From the NCBI RefSeq assembly GCF_017874035.1, contig NZ_JAGGKV010000008.1, positions 124,001-188,000 on the forward strand: DNA of 64,000 nt, in the 5' to 3' direction. Made by a program: the position numbers and the translations under genes. A model generated the notes under the pieces. The model ran no database searches, was not told where the DNA came from, and was given only the letters and a program-made list of their open reading frames with translations. Source of the DNA: Paenibacillus aceris (GTDB lineage: Bacteria; Bacillota; Bacilli; Paenibacillales; NBRC-103111). Below are positions 24,873 to 32,914 of this stretch, piece after piece. The first letter of the stretch is position 1, and every line of letters begins with the position of its first letter.

Positions 24873-26441
24873 TCACCCCTTAGCGCGAGACCTGTACTCC
24901 GATGGAGAAACGCCGGCAATTTTTTTGAACACTTTAGAAAAATATTTCGGGTCCGCGATCCCCACCAAATGACCGATGTCAGCCGTCTTCAGTTCCCCCG
25001 TGAGCAAAGACTTCGCCTTTTCAATGCGGATGCGTGTCAAATATTCCAAAAAGCTTTCGCCCATTTCTTTTTTGAATAAGTTAGCAAAATAATTTTTGCT
25101 CAAATGAACGAGGTTAGCGATTGATTGAAGGGAAATCTCCTGTTGATAATACTGCTGGATAAACTGCGTTGCTTTAATGATGCTGTTTCGATCGCTGTTA
25201 TAAATCTGAATCATATGCTGAAGCAGTGCGTCAAAAGCTCCCATGAACCAAGCTTTGCTCTGCCCTAATGTTTCTAATTTGGATAACTGGTCAAAATATT
25301 GCTTTTTTAACTGCATGATACTCATCTGATCGCTAGATACATCGGACCATAGCGTCGTCAGCATAATCAAAAGCTCAAGAGAAATAATTTGCACAATATC
25401 ATAGTCTTTGCGGGCATCCAACTGCTCGAACAGCTCTTCCAGGTAGGTCTGCAATTCCTTTGCTTGAAAAGCGTAAACCATCGAATGAATATGGTTCGTG
25501 CTTATTTTTATCGGTTCCGTTACTCCGCTCTGTCCTGGCACATAATCTGTGCCATAAGCAATCACCTTTCCACTGCCGGCGAACATTTTATATTTAACAG
25601 CTGCTTTTGCCTGTTCGTATGACGCATGCAGCTCTTTCAACTCTCGAAATTCGGCGCTAATGCCGATCGTATAGCCCATGCCGTAAAGGGCATGGAACTG
25701 TGCTAGTATCGCCTCCGCAATTTCGCGGGATACCTTCTGACCTTGCCAATGCGGCATGCCGCTGAGCAGCAGCAGCATATTCATTTTCCCTTGGCGGTCA
25801 GGGAACACCTCATAGGCGAGCTCCCGGGTTTGCAGCAAGCTTTCTATTATCTTACACAGAGCAGCCTGCCCTTCTACAACACCTAGATCCGTTGCAACCT
25901 TATCCAAATGGAGCAAATAAAATGGAGAGCTTCTTGGGTACCCGAGGGTGCTCTGAAGATTGCTTATCTCTCTTTGCGTCCCTTCGGCAAGCTCCCGCAG
26001 AAGCTTCTCCTTCCACATCGGTTCCACGGCGGGCTCCTGACTTTCCGCTCCGGCTGGCGAAGTGATCTCGATAGCTTCCTTGACCTTAAGCAAAGCCTGC
26101 TCAAAATCTCGCGGCATCATATCCGATTTGATTAAATACTCTGATACGCCGTTGCGAATCGCTTCCTTGGCATACCCGAAGTCCTCGATATTGCTAAGGA
26201 TTAGAATTTTCATGTAAGGATTTATTTTACGAACCTCTGAAATGAGGGCAATCCCGTCCATGAGCGGCATTTTAATATCAGTAATCAGAATATCTGGCAT
26301 CTCCTTGCTCATGAGCTCCAACGCTTCTTGGCCGTTAGAAGCTTCCCCAATAACGGTTAAGCCCAGTTTCTCCCAGTCGATCATCGAACGGATGCCAAAC
26401 CTGACGATATATTCATCTTCTACGATGATTACTCGAAACAT
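24873..26441 (-). CDS. YesN-type response regulator with AraC DNA-binding domain
   Basis: 522-residue response regulator. Receiver domain at 1-120: VEDEYIVR with acidic pocket, phosphoacceptor Asp in PDILITDIKMPLMDG (about 55), Ser/Thr and Lys in ILILSN...SEYLIKSDM. A long middle domain follows, then the AraC pair at about 420-520 (ISLQSIANLVHLSKNYFANLFKKEMGESFLEYLTRIRIEKAKSLL ... KYFSKVFKKIAGVSPSEYRSRAKG). AGGGGGGA ribosome-binding site overlapping the kinase stop codon. It pairs with the upstream YesM-type kinase and probably activates this importer operon in response to an external sugar. Confidence 0.93.
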   Translation of the reverse strand: MFRVIIVEDEYIVRFGIRSMIDWEKLGLTVIGEASNGQEALELMSKEMPDILITDIKMPLMDGIALISEVRKINPYMKILILSNIEDFGYAKEAIRNGVSEYLIKSDMMPRDFEQALLKVKEAIEITSPAGAESQEPAVEPMWKEKLLRELAEGTQREISNLQSTLGYPRSSPFYLLHLDKVATDLGVVEGQAALCKIIESLLQTRELAYEVFPDRQGKMNMLLLLSGMPHWQGQKVSREIAEAILAQFHALYGMGYTIGISAEFRELKELHASYEQAKAAVKYKMFAGSGKVIAYGTDYVPGQSGVTEPIKISTNHIHSMVYAFQAKELQTYLEELFEQLDARKDYDIVQIISLELLIMLTTLWSDVSSDQMSIMQLKKQYFDQLSKLETLGQSKAWFMGAFDALLQHMIQIYNSDRNSIIKATQFIQQYYQQEISLQSIANLVHLSKNYFANLFKKEMGESFLEYLTRIRIEKAKSLLTGELKTADIGHLVGIADPKYFSKVFKKIAGVSPSEYRSRAKG

Positions 26442-26451
26442 GATGTCCCCC

Positions 26452-28275
26452 CTATTCGATCACGGGAAGCCAAATCCCAATGCTCGTTCCTGAATCGATG
26501 ACACTCCGAATGTCTATGCCATATGACTTCCCGCAAATCAGCTTGATACGCTCCTCGACATTGGCTAGACCGATCCCCCCCATTTTGTCAGCGGATGTCG
26601 CTTGAGTCGGTCCCTGCAAACTATTCACAAGACCCGGATCCATCCCTCTTCCGTTATCTGCCACGACGAAACGGATGCCTCCTTCCGGATGCAGCGAGCA
26701 GCGGATATGAATCTCTCCTCCGGATTCGCGGTCGGTAAACGCATGGAGAATCGCATTTTCCACAATAGGCTGCAAAATCAGCTTGGGAGTCTTTAGGCTG
26801 CGGACATCTTCGTCAATGTGAAAATACGTTTGAATGTCGAAATTGAATCTGAATTTCTGAATACCCAGATAGCACTGGACATGCTCGATTTCTTCTTCGA
26901 CGGTGACGGTTTCTTCACCTTTGCCCAGAGAGATCCGCAGGAGTCGCGATAGCAAGCTAACCATTTCGGCGGCATTGTTCGCCTTCTGCAATAGAGCAGT
27001 CCATTTAATAATATCCAGCGTATTGTACAAAAAGTGGGGATTGATCTGCGCCTGCAGCGCTTTAAGCTCCGCAATACGCTTATGATTTTGCTCCTCATAG
27101 ACTGCTTTCAGCAGCTCGTCAAGCCGGGTCACCATGTAATTGAAATTTTCGCCCCAAATATCAAACTCATCCTTACGACGCTTAGCCTTGAACCGAACGC
27201 TCAAATCACCTGACATTACCTGGCGCATCAAACGGATCATTTTCAAAATCGGATTTGAAATCGAATTGGCCAGAAACATCGCCGTCAAGATTGAAAACCC
27301 GATACAAATAAGAGCAATCACGATGATGATTTGCAGCATGCGGTTAGAGTCTTTGTACAGCGCAGATTCCGAGATGACATTTACCACCATCCAGTCATTG
27401 GTATGCAGCTTTTTGTAATTCACGATCCATTTCTGCCCTGCATGCTTTAACGGAAAACCATGAGCTTCTTCGGAAGACTGGAGCAATTGAGTTGAGCCCT
27501 GCTCGCCAAGAACTTCCTGCACAGGTTTACCTATAAATTGATTGTCTGGATAGGAAATAATTTGACCGCTGCCGTTAATGATAAAGCTTTGCAGGTCGGA
27601 AGAGTTCTTGGTCACCTTGCTGACGATTTCCTTGAGTACATCCTCGCGAATATCAAGCACGGCTATGATACCAACAGGGCTGTCGTCAGAGGTCTTATAG
27701 ATCTGCTTCGCAAGTGAGAACACGTGGACGCTCTGTGAATTCAAACTGTCGACATAGGTGCCAAACCGGGTCGGAAACCAACGGAAGTTGCTGCCATCCT
27801 CAAGGGTTTTAAGAAATGGCGACACGATGCCCTTGGAACGGTCGCTCCAACGGTAAATGCCCTTGATATAATGATTCTCCGATAGAAACGAGATCGATTG
27901 GAAATCTTGATTAATCGCAATAATGGTAGAAAGCTTCGTCGTCAAAGATAAGCTGTCCAGATCATATTGTGCGGTATCCATCCGATCGAGCGTGCGCAGC
28001 ATGGAAACGATTTCATTATTGTTGACGACTTGCATCATCATATCCTTGTAGATGCCAAGCCGTGTGTCGATATTATCGGCCGTTTGCTTGAGCAGCTGCT
28101 CGGAGTATTCCGTCACTTTATTATTAATCGTCGATTTGGATATGGAATAAGAAATAAACCCCATGGCAAGCAGAGGTGTCAATGAGAACAGAAATAAAAG
28201 CAGCATCCATTTATAACGTACGCTGCTTGGCCATATAAGTACCCTTTTGCTTATCCTTTCAGGTAGCATTGCCAT
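26452..28275 (-). CDS. YesM-type sensor histidine kinase
   Basis: 607-residue membrane kinase. First transmembrane helix at about 23-45 (WMLLLFLFSLTPLLAMGFISY), extracellular dCache-type sensor to about 300, second helix (IIIVIALICIGFSILTAMFLA), HAMP, then the His_kinase domain with ALQAQINPHFLYNTLDIIKW holding the phosphorylated His. ATPase boxes PIVENAILHAF (N), VVADNGRGMDPGLV (G1) and KMGGIGLANVEERI (G2) follow. AAGGGA site eight bases before ATG. It sits 18 bp after the MalG-type permease, in one operon with both binding proteins. Confidence 0.93.
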   Translation of the reverse strand: MAMLPERISKRVLIWPSSVRYKWMLLLFLFSLTPLLAMGFISYSISKSTINNKVTEYSEQLLKQTADNIDTRLGIYKDMMMQVVNNNEIVSMLRTLDRMDTAQYDLDSLSLTTKLSTIIAINQDFQSISFLSENHYIKGIYRWSDRSKGIVSPFLKTLEDGSNFRWFPTRFGTYVDSLNSQSVHVFSLAKQIYKTSDDSPVGIIAVLDIREDVLKEIVSKVTKNSSDLQSFIINGSGQIISYPDNQFIGKPVQEVLGEQGSTQLLQSSEEAHGFPLKHAGQKWIVNYKKLHTNDWMVVNVISESALYKDSNRMLQIIIVIALICIGFSILTAMFLANSISNPILKMIRLMRQVMSGDLSVRFKAKRRKDEFDIWGENFNYMVTRLDELLKAVYEEQNHKRIAELKALQAQINPHFLYNTLDIIKWTALLQKANNAAEMVSLLSRLLRISLGKGEETVTVEEEIEHVQCYLGIQKFRFNFDIQTYFHIDEDVRSLKTPKLILQPIVENAILHAFTDRESGGEIHIRCSLHPEGGIRFVVADNGRGMDPGLVNSLQGPTQATSADKMGGIGLANVEERIKLICGKSYGIDIRSVIDSGTSIGIWLPVIE

Positions 28276-28293
28276 GATGAAAATCCCTTCTAT

Positions 28294-29106
28294 TTATCCT
28301 TTAATCCCTGACATTGCCACACCTTGAACAATGTGCCTTTGCAGCATGATAAACACCACAATGGTTGGTACTGCTGCAATAGAGCTTGCTGCCATAATCA
28401 TATTCAAGGACATTATGTTATTCGACAAAAATGTTGGCAGTCCTGCCGAAAGAATCATGTTCTCTTGGGAGGTGATCGATAAGTAAGGCCATAGGAAATT
28501 GTTCCAGGAAAGGATGAAATAGAAGATACCGACGGACACCATCGCCGATTTCGTAAGCGGCAAACAGATGCGCAACCATAAGCTGACACTCCGGCAGCCG
28601 TCAATTTGCGCAGCCTCCATATAGTCTTTAGGCACTCCGTCCATAAACTGCTTCAGCAGCAGAATCCCGATCGGATTCGTCAAGCCGGGAAGAATAATCG
28701 CCCAAATATTATCGATTAGCTTCAAATGTAGCGTAGTCTCATAAAGTGGGATCAAGATGGCCTCAGTCGGGATAAGCAATCCTGACACGATGAGAAGATA
28801 GAACAAGCCTTTGGATTTGAATGGCAATTTGGAAAAAGAGAAGGCAGCCAGCGAGCTGAAAAGTAATGAGACTACTGTGGTCAGCACACCAATCACCATG
28901 GAGTTCCAGGTCCATCTTAGAATTTGGGAATCCTTCATCACTTTTGCGTAATTGACAAAGGTCAAATCGGACCATTTTACCCAGTCATTTAGTGTATATA
29001 CATTAATTCCATTAGGCTTCAATGACACCAGAAGCATCCATATGAGCGGGAAAATAAACAGCATGGCTAGAACGACGGCGATTACGTTCAGTGTAACATG
29101 TTTCAT
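28294..29106 (-). CDS. Sugar ABC transporter permease, MalG type
   Basis: 270-residue membrane subunit with about six helices, first MKHVTLNVIAVVLAMLFIFPLIWML. EAA loop MEAAQIDGCRSVSLWLRICLPLTKSA at about 170-195. The C-terminus is MLQRHIVQGVAMSGIKG. The stop codon of the preceding permease (TAA) lies inside TAACGGAGG, its ribosome-binding site. It forms the importer with the MalF-type subunit and binding proteins. Confidence 0.92.
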   Translation of the reverse strand: MKHVTLNVIAVVLAMLFIFPLIWMLLVSLKPNGINVYTLNDWVKWSDLTFVNYAKVMKDSQILRWTWNSMVIGVLTTVVSLLFSSLAAFSFSKLPFKSKGLFYLLIVSGLLIPTEAILIPLYETTLHLKLIDNIWAIILPGLTNPIGILLLKQFMDGVPKDYMEAAQIDGCRSVSLWLRICLPLTKSAMVSVGIFYFILSWNNFLWPYLSITSQENMILSAGLPTFLSNNIMSLNMIMAASSIAAVPTIVVFIMLQRHIVQGVAMSGIKG

Positions 29107-29117
29107 AAGAACCTCCG

Positions 29118-30038
29118 TTAGTCTTGACGATTGGTCAGTTTAAATTGAATCAAGGCAATGAGCAGCATCATGAGACAAAAGACAATGGACTGTGCGGAAG
29201 CCAGACCGAACATATCCTTTTTAAACCCAGTCACATAAATGTATCTGATCATTGTATTCGTCGAATCGCCCGGACCGCCGCCTGTCATGATTTGTACTTG
29301 GCCAAACAGCTTCAAACATGAAATAACTTGATAAAATACTTGTATTTTCATGACTCTGGACAAACCCGGCAGCGTGATATGCCAGAATTGCTTCCAGGCG
29401 CCTGCGCCATCTATTTTCGCAGCTTCATAGTGATCCGTCGGGATTTCTTGCAGTCCGGCGAGAAACAACACCATCACGAAACCAACGGTCCACCAATCGG
29501 TCGTTAACGTAATAGCCCACCATGCAAAATGGTTATCGGTCAACCAGTGAATTTCTCCGGGGATGCCTGCAAGCTTTAAAAACGCATGTATCGGTCCGTA
29601 TTTAGAGTCAAACATACGCAGCCAAATAAAGCTGATAACAGAAACCGAAAGCACATAAGGCAAGAAAAAAATCGAACGAATCGTTGTTCGGAATAAGATT
29701 TTCTGATTGATCAGCAGAGCCAACACCAACCCCAGCACGATGACGGTCGGCGCGCAAATCAAAACGAAATAAAACGAGTGCCACATATACAAATAAAAGT
29801 CGGAATCGGTGAAAATCTTCTTGTAATTGGCTAAACCAACATACTTTTGCATGCCTTGAATGTTCCATACATGCAGACTCATCCACGCACCCCGCCATAC
29901 CGGCCAGAGATAAAAGACGGTAAACGGAACGAGGAACGGTATTAGGTACATAATCGCTTTCCAGTCATTGAGAAAAGACCATGCGTATGTTTTTCGATGG
30001 ACAACCATTTCTTCGTTCTCTCTCACTTTAGTTTCCAT
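29118..30038 (-). CDS. Sugar ABC transporter permease, MalF type
   Basis: 306-residue membrane subunit, starting at ATG 30038 (AAGGAG eight bases upstream); the longer open frame to 30119 runs through a terminator-like hairpin and is rejected. Helices begin at AIMYLIPFLVPFTVFYLWPVW. EAA loop HYEAAKIDGAGAWKQFWHITLPGLSRV. The LFGQVQIMTGGGPGDSTNTMIRYIY segment is the usual MalF-family loop. Substrate unknown. Confidence 0.92.
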   Translation of the reverse strand: METKVRENEEMVVHRKTYAWSFLNDWKAIMYLIPFLVPFTVFYLWPVWRGAWMSLHVWNIQGMQKYVGLANYKKIFTDSDFYLYMWHSFYFVLICAPTVIVLGLVLALLINQKILFRTTIRSIFFLPYVLSVSVISFIWLRMFDSKYGPIHAFLKLAGIPGEIHWLTDNHFAWWAITLTTDWWTVGFVMVLFLAGLQEIPTDHYEAAKIDGAGAWKQFWHITLPGLSRVMKIQVFYQVISCLKLFGQVQIMTGGGPGDSTNTMIRYIYVTGFKKDMFGLASAQSIVFCLMMLLIALIQFKLTNRQD

Positions 30039-30080
30039 GGGGCATACTCCTTCAATCTTTGCTTTCTTCATAATAAAAAA

Positions 30081-30122
30081 CGGGATGAAGCCGCCGCTTA
30101 CACTTTTTAGCAGCTTCACCCG
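30081..30122 (-). terminator. Intra-operon terminator after binding protein 1
   Basis: Minus-strand stem CGGGTGAAGC / GCTTCATCCCG (one bulge) followed by TTTTTTATT, directly after the binding-protein 1 stop codon. It would make binding-protein mRNA more abundant than that of the permeases. Confidence 0.7.
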
Positions 30123-30138
30123 GCTCTGATTACTTAGA

Positions 30139-31452
30139 CTAGTTGGATAAAATATCGTTGATTTGTTTCTCCATCGTTTTCAAGCCGTCTTCCGGCGTTT
30201 GCTTGCCGAAAATAATGTTTTGCAGCGATTCAGAAACTGTCGTAATAATCGTCGTGTATTTATCCGTTTTCGGTGCGAACTTCACTGTTTTTTGTGCCTC
30301 AATGAAGAAATTACGATAAGGCAGCTTTTTGTACTCCTCGCTAGTCGTTACAGCACTGTTAGCCGGCACGTGGCCTGCTTGACCCCAGGTTTTGCCGCCT
30401 ACCTCAGAGAAATACTTCATGAACTTGGCCGCTGCTTCTTGCTTATCAGGCGCTACATAAGAAGGAATCACGAGCAGATGAGAACTTCCCCAATGTGTTT
30501 GGCTGCCAAAAATAGCCGGGAGCGGCATAGCGCCAATATTTGGCGATTTTTCACCTAACAGCAGGCCTGCTTCCCATACGCCGCCGAACCAGAAGGCTGC
30601 TTTGCCGTTGTGGAACGAATCCCAAGGTGTTTTATCATTGAGATCGGTATATTTGTTATTGTAGAGATCCATATAGAACTTCAAGACGCTGAGTGCTTTC
30701 TCATTGTTTATGGCCGCTTTGGTCGAATCTGCATTTAGCAAATCGCCTCCGGCTTCATAGTACAGGTTCAAGAATGGTTCTTGGAAATACGGTGTATTTA
30801 CGGCGAGTGCTTGCACGTCCGGCACTTTGGCCTGAATTTGAGCGAGTGTCTTTTTGAAGCCCTCCGGCGATAGATCGCCAAGCTTAGGCGTGCCGTCATC
30901 GTTCAGCAGCTCAGCTTTTTTCAACAAATCCTTATTGTAATAAAACATGTGGAAATGGGTGTCTAAAGGAACCGCATATGGCTTGCCGTCGTATGAGACG
31001 CTTTTGATATTGGCGTCGGAAATTTGTTTTAAATCAAAGCCAACCTTACTGGCTAACTGATCTACTGGCACAATTTGCTTCGCTTTCACAAACGGTGAAA
31101 TGCGGTCCACGTGCGCGACGGCGACGTCCGGTCCTTTGGAGGATGAGAGCGCTGTACTGAGCTTCGCGTAATACTCGTTAGATTCAAGGCGTAGCTGCTT
31201 CACCGTGACTTCCTTCTGTGATTCGTTGTAGCCCTTTATGATTTGATCAACGAAATCGCCCTCTCCCCCGCCGAACATATTCCAGAAGGTGATTTCAACC
31301 GGAGCTGCCGGTTTAGCCGCCTGTGCTTTCTCTGTGGCGGCTGTTGACGCTGCCGGCGCGTTGGCAGCGCTTTCTTTTGTGCTCGAACAGCCGGAGATGA
31401 CTAATGCGAGTGCTACACTGGCCGTTAGCATACTTGTTAACTTCTTTTTCAT
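30139..31452 (-). CDS. Sugar-binding lipoprotein 1 of the ABC/two-component operon
   Basis: 437-residue binding lipoprotein, first gene of the operon. MKKKLTSMLTASVALALVISGC is a lipoprotein signal with an ISGC lipobox, followed by an Ala-rich linker. The frame is open to 31620, but that extension (56 residues) has no ribosome-binding site before it and holds a cre-like box, so ATG 31452 is the start. Family-1 hallmarks: VEITFWNMFGGGEGDFVDQIIKGYN, GPDVAVAHVDRISPFV, HFHMFYYNKDLLKKAEL, KAAFWFGGVWEAG. Ligand not known; the close copy at the far end of the operon is notable. Confidence 0.9.
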   Translation of the reverse strand: MKKKLTSMLTASVALALVISGCSSTKESAANAPAASTAATEKAQAAKPAAPVEITFWNMFGGGEGDFVDQIIKGYNESQKEVTVKQLRLESNEYYAKLSTALSSSKGPDVAVAHVDRISPFVKAKQIVPVDQLASKVGFDLKQISDANIKSVSYDGKPYAVPLDTHFHMFYYNKDLLKKAELLNDDGTPKLGDLSPEGFKKTLAQIQAKVPDVQALAVNTPYFQEPFLNLYYEAGGDLLNADSTKAAINNEKALSVLKFYMDLYNNKYTDLNDKTPWDSFHNGKAAFWFGGVWEAGLLLGEKSPNIGAMPLPAIFGSQTHWGSSHLLVIPSYVAPDKQEAAAKFMKYFSEVGGKTWGQAGHVPANSAVTTSEEYKKLPYRNFFIEAQKTVKFAPKTDKYTTIITTVSESLQNIIFGKQTPEDGLKTMEKQINDILSN

Positions 31453-31604
31453 GGTACCTACAACCCTCTCTCTGATTATTGGATGGGATTCGAAAGCCTT
31501 TTCACACTTGCTTGTATTGGCGGCTTCCTTGGTTATTACTTTACAGGGTCTAGGCACTGTCTTGAACCGATAAAAGGCACATCTTTGGGAGACAAATTTA
31601 AGAA

Positions 31605-31619
31605 TTGTAAGCGCATGCA
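31605..31619 (-). promoter_or_regulatory. cre-like site of the second sugar operon
   Basis: TTGTAAGCGCATGCA (plus strand) fits the relaxed WTGNAANCGNWNNCW consensus fully. It lies 153 bp before the binding-protein 1 start. Confidence 0.5.
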
Positions 31620-31704
31620 AATGAGCTGAAGTAGACGATCTTACGGTTGGTGTTTAAATGTACGATCGTGATCATCCCCCCGCCCATTTTTTGTCGCAAA
31701 AAAA

Positions 31705-31730
31705 AACGAAAGGGTTTTGACCCAATCGTT
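31705..31730 (-). terminator. Terminator after the HELGH membrane protein gene
   Basis: AACGATTGGG / CCCTTTCGTT minus-strand stem with T-rich tail (eight T), 18 bp after the stop codon. Confidence 0.75.
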
Positions 31731-31747
31731 TTTGAATACCAGATGAT

Positions 31748-32569
31748 TTACTTTCTTTTCAGCATGAATATCAAAAAACTAACGGCAAATGTGAATAGTG
31801 AAAATAGAAATGCAATACTTGAGAAAGCTAGCAGATATGTATTATATTTCACCATACTAACCACTATATTGTATCCATCTACATGAAATAGCGTAGCTAT
31901 AACGTTAAGTACTACCAATAGAACATAAAGGCTTATTAGTCCGTTTAACGCCCCTTTAATGTCAGAAGCGCTTAATGCCATATGCGATGAAACGCTAATC
32001 GCTATAAATAAGAACAACCAAAATCCAGGATTCGTCAGACTCGAAAGTGTAAAAAGTGCTTTTCCAATTGATAGCAGCGATGATCCTACAAATTGAATAC
32101 TGCTCGTATCGATCAAATGCTCGGATAAAGTATGGGAATTAAGTTCAACTATGAATGCTTGATACGAATCCGGCAAGAGGATATACATGGCGCCTATTAA
32201 TGCAGCAATGCCGCTAAAGATTGGACCTAATCCGATAAAAAAGTTCCCTATATTTTGATAGAGACTTCTTGCATTCCACTGGTGATTTACATATCCCAAC
32301 ACGCCATTTGGCTCGTTAAACTGAAGAAACTTCACCTCAAGGACTTTATGCCGCCAAATCCAGCACTGAATTAAATGACCCAATTCATGAATCGGTGTTC
32401 CAATCAAGGCCGTCACGATCACAGCTTTTCTTCCAAATGAACGCTGTAGAAACATGTTCGAATTATGCTCCAGAATACCAAGAAGAAAACCAGTTCCAAT
32501 CAAAACTCCTACCAAGTAAAGCAATTCTATTAGACTCACCAGGAGGAGTTTAAAAATATTAAATTCCAT
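31748..32569 (-). CDS. Membrane protein with HELGH zinc-protease motif (M50-like)
   Basis: 273-residue integral membrane protein with about six to seven helices. A HELGH motif (HExxH, zinc ligands plus catalytic Glu) lies in the second hydrophobic stretch, AVIVTALIGTPIHELGHLIQCWIW, at about 60. This is the layout of site-2-protease-like (M50) enzymes, which cut within membranes. The usual third-ligand NPDG or LDG motif is not obvious; the nearest candidate is SASDIKGALNG near 205. So it may be an atypical protease or an inactive relative. AGGTGA ribosome-binding site. It is monocistronic; no anti-sigma factor is adjacent. Confidence 0.7.
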   Translation of the reverse strand: MEFNIFKLLLVSLIELLYLVGVLIGTGFLLGILEHNSNMFLQRSFGRKAVIVTALIGTPIHELGHLIQCWIWRHKVLEVKFLQFNEPNGVLGYVNHQWNARSLYQNIGNFFIGLGPIFSGIAALIGAMYILLPDSYQAFIVELNSHTLSEHLIDTSSIQFVGSSLLSIGKALFTLSSLTNPGFWLFLFIAISVSSHMALSASDIKGALNGLISLYVLLVVLNVIATLFHVDGYNIVVSMVKYNTYLLAFSSIAFLFSLFTFAVSFLIFMLKRK

Positions 32570-32749
32570 CCTTCACCTCGCTCATTATTCTCAGGATTGA
32601 ACCCTTTCTCATTCCTCAGCTCATATTCTACGTTCCTGTACTTCCAATTACAAGTTATGACTCCCTCCTTAAGCTCTTTTCAAATGGCTTAAAATCCCAT
32701 CGATATCTAGCGGGTAGCTTATGGAGCATGATAAACTAAGCTATAGAAG

Positions 32750-32805
32750 CGCTTACATCCCCCTTCCTGCTCTGACCGCGTTACAAAGCAGTAGTGATGT
32801 AAGCG
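32750..32805. promoter_or_regulatory. 10-bp inverted repeat of cre-like half-sites before the GMC gene
   Basis: CGCTTACATC (32750-32759) and GATGTAAGCG (32796-32805) are exact inverses, 36 bp apart, 110 bp before the GMC start. Each arm resembles a cre box (TGTAAGCG). In the 345-bp gene-free stretch 32570-32914 nothing else stands out. Confidence 0.45.
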
Positions 32806-32914
32806 ATTGAAACTATTCATGACTGGAATGCTACTGTCCCAACGGGTAAAGGAGAGATCGTTCATGAGGATGAGTAATTATCATGTCAGCAGACGGATTG
32901 GGTGGTGGACGTAG

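Noticed and set aside
24842..24919. Overlap of binding protein 2 with the response-regulator gene
   Set aside because: The overlapping part reads through the G10 run and has no ribosome-binding site; GTG 24841 gives a normal lipoprotein signal and a 31-bp gap.
31453..31620. 56-residue N-terminal extension of binding protein 1
   Set aside because: It would bury the lipoprotein signal, lacks a ribosome-binding site and contains a cre-like box.
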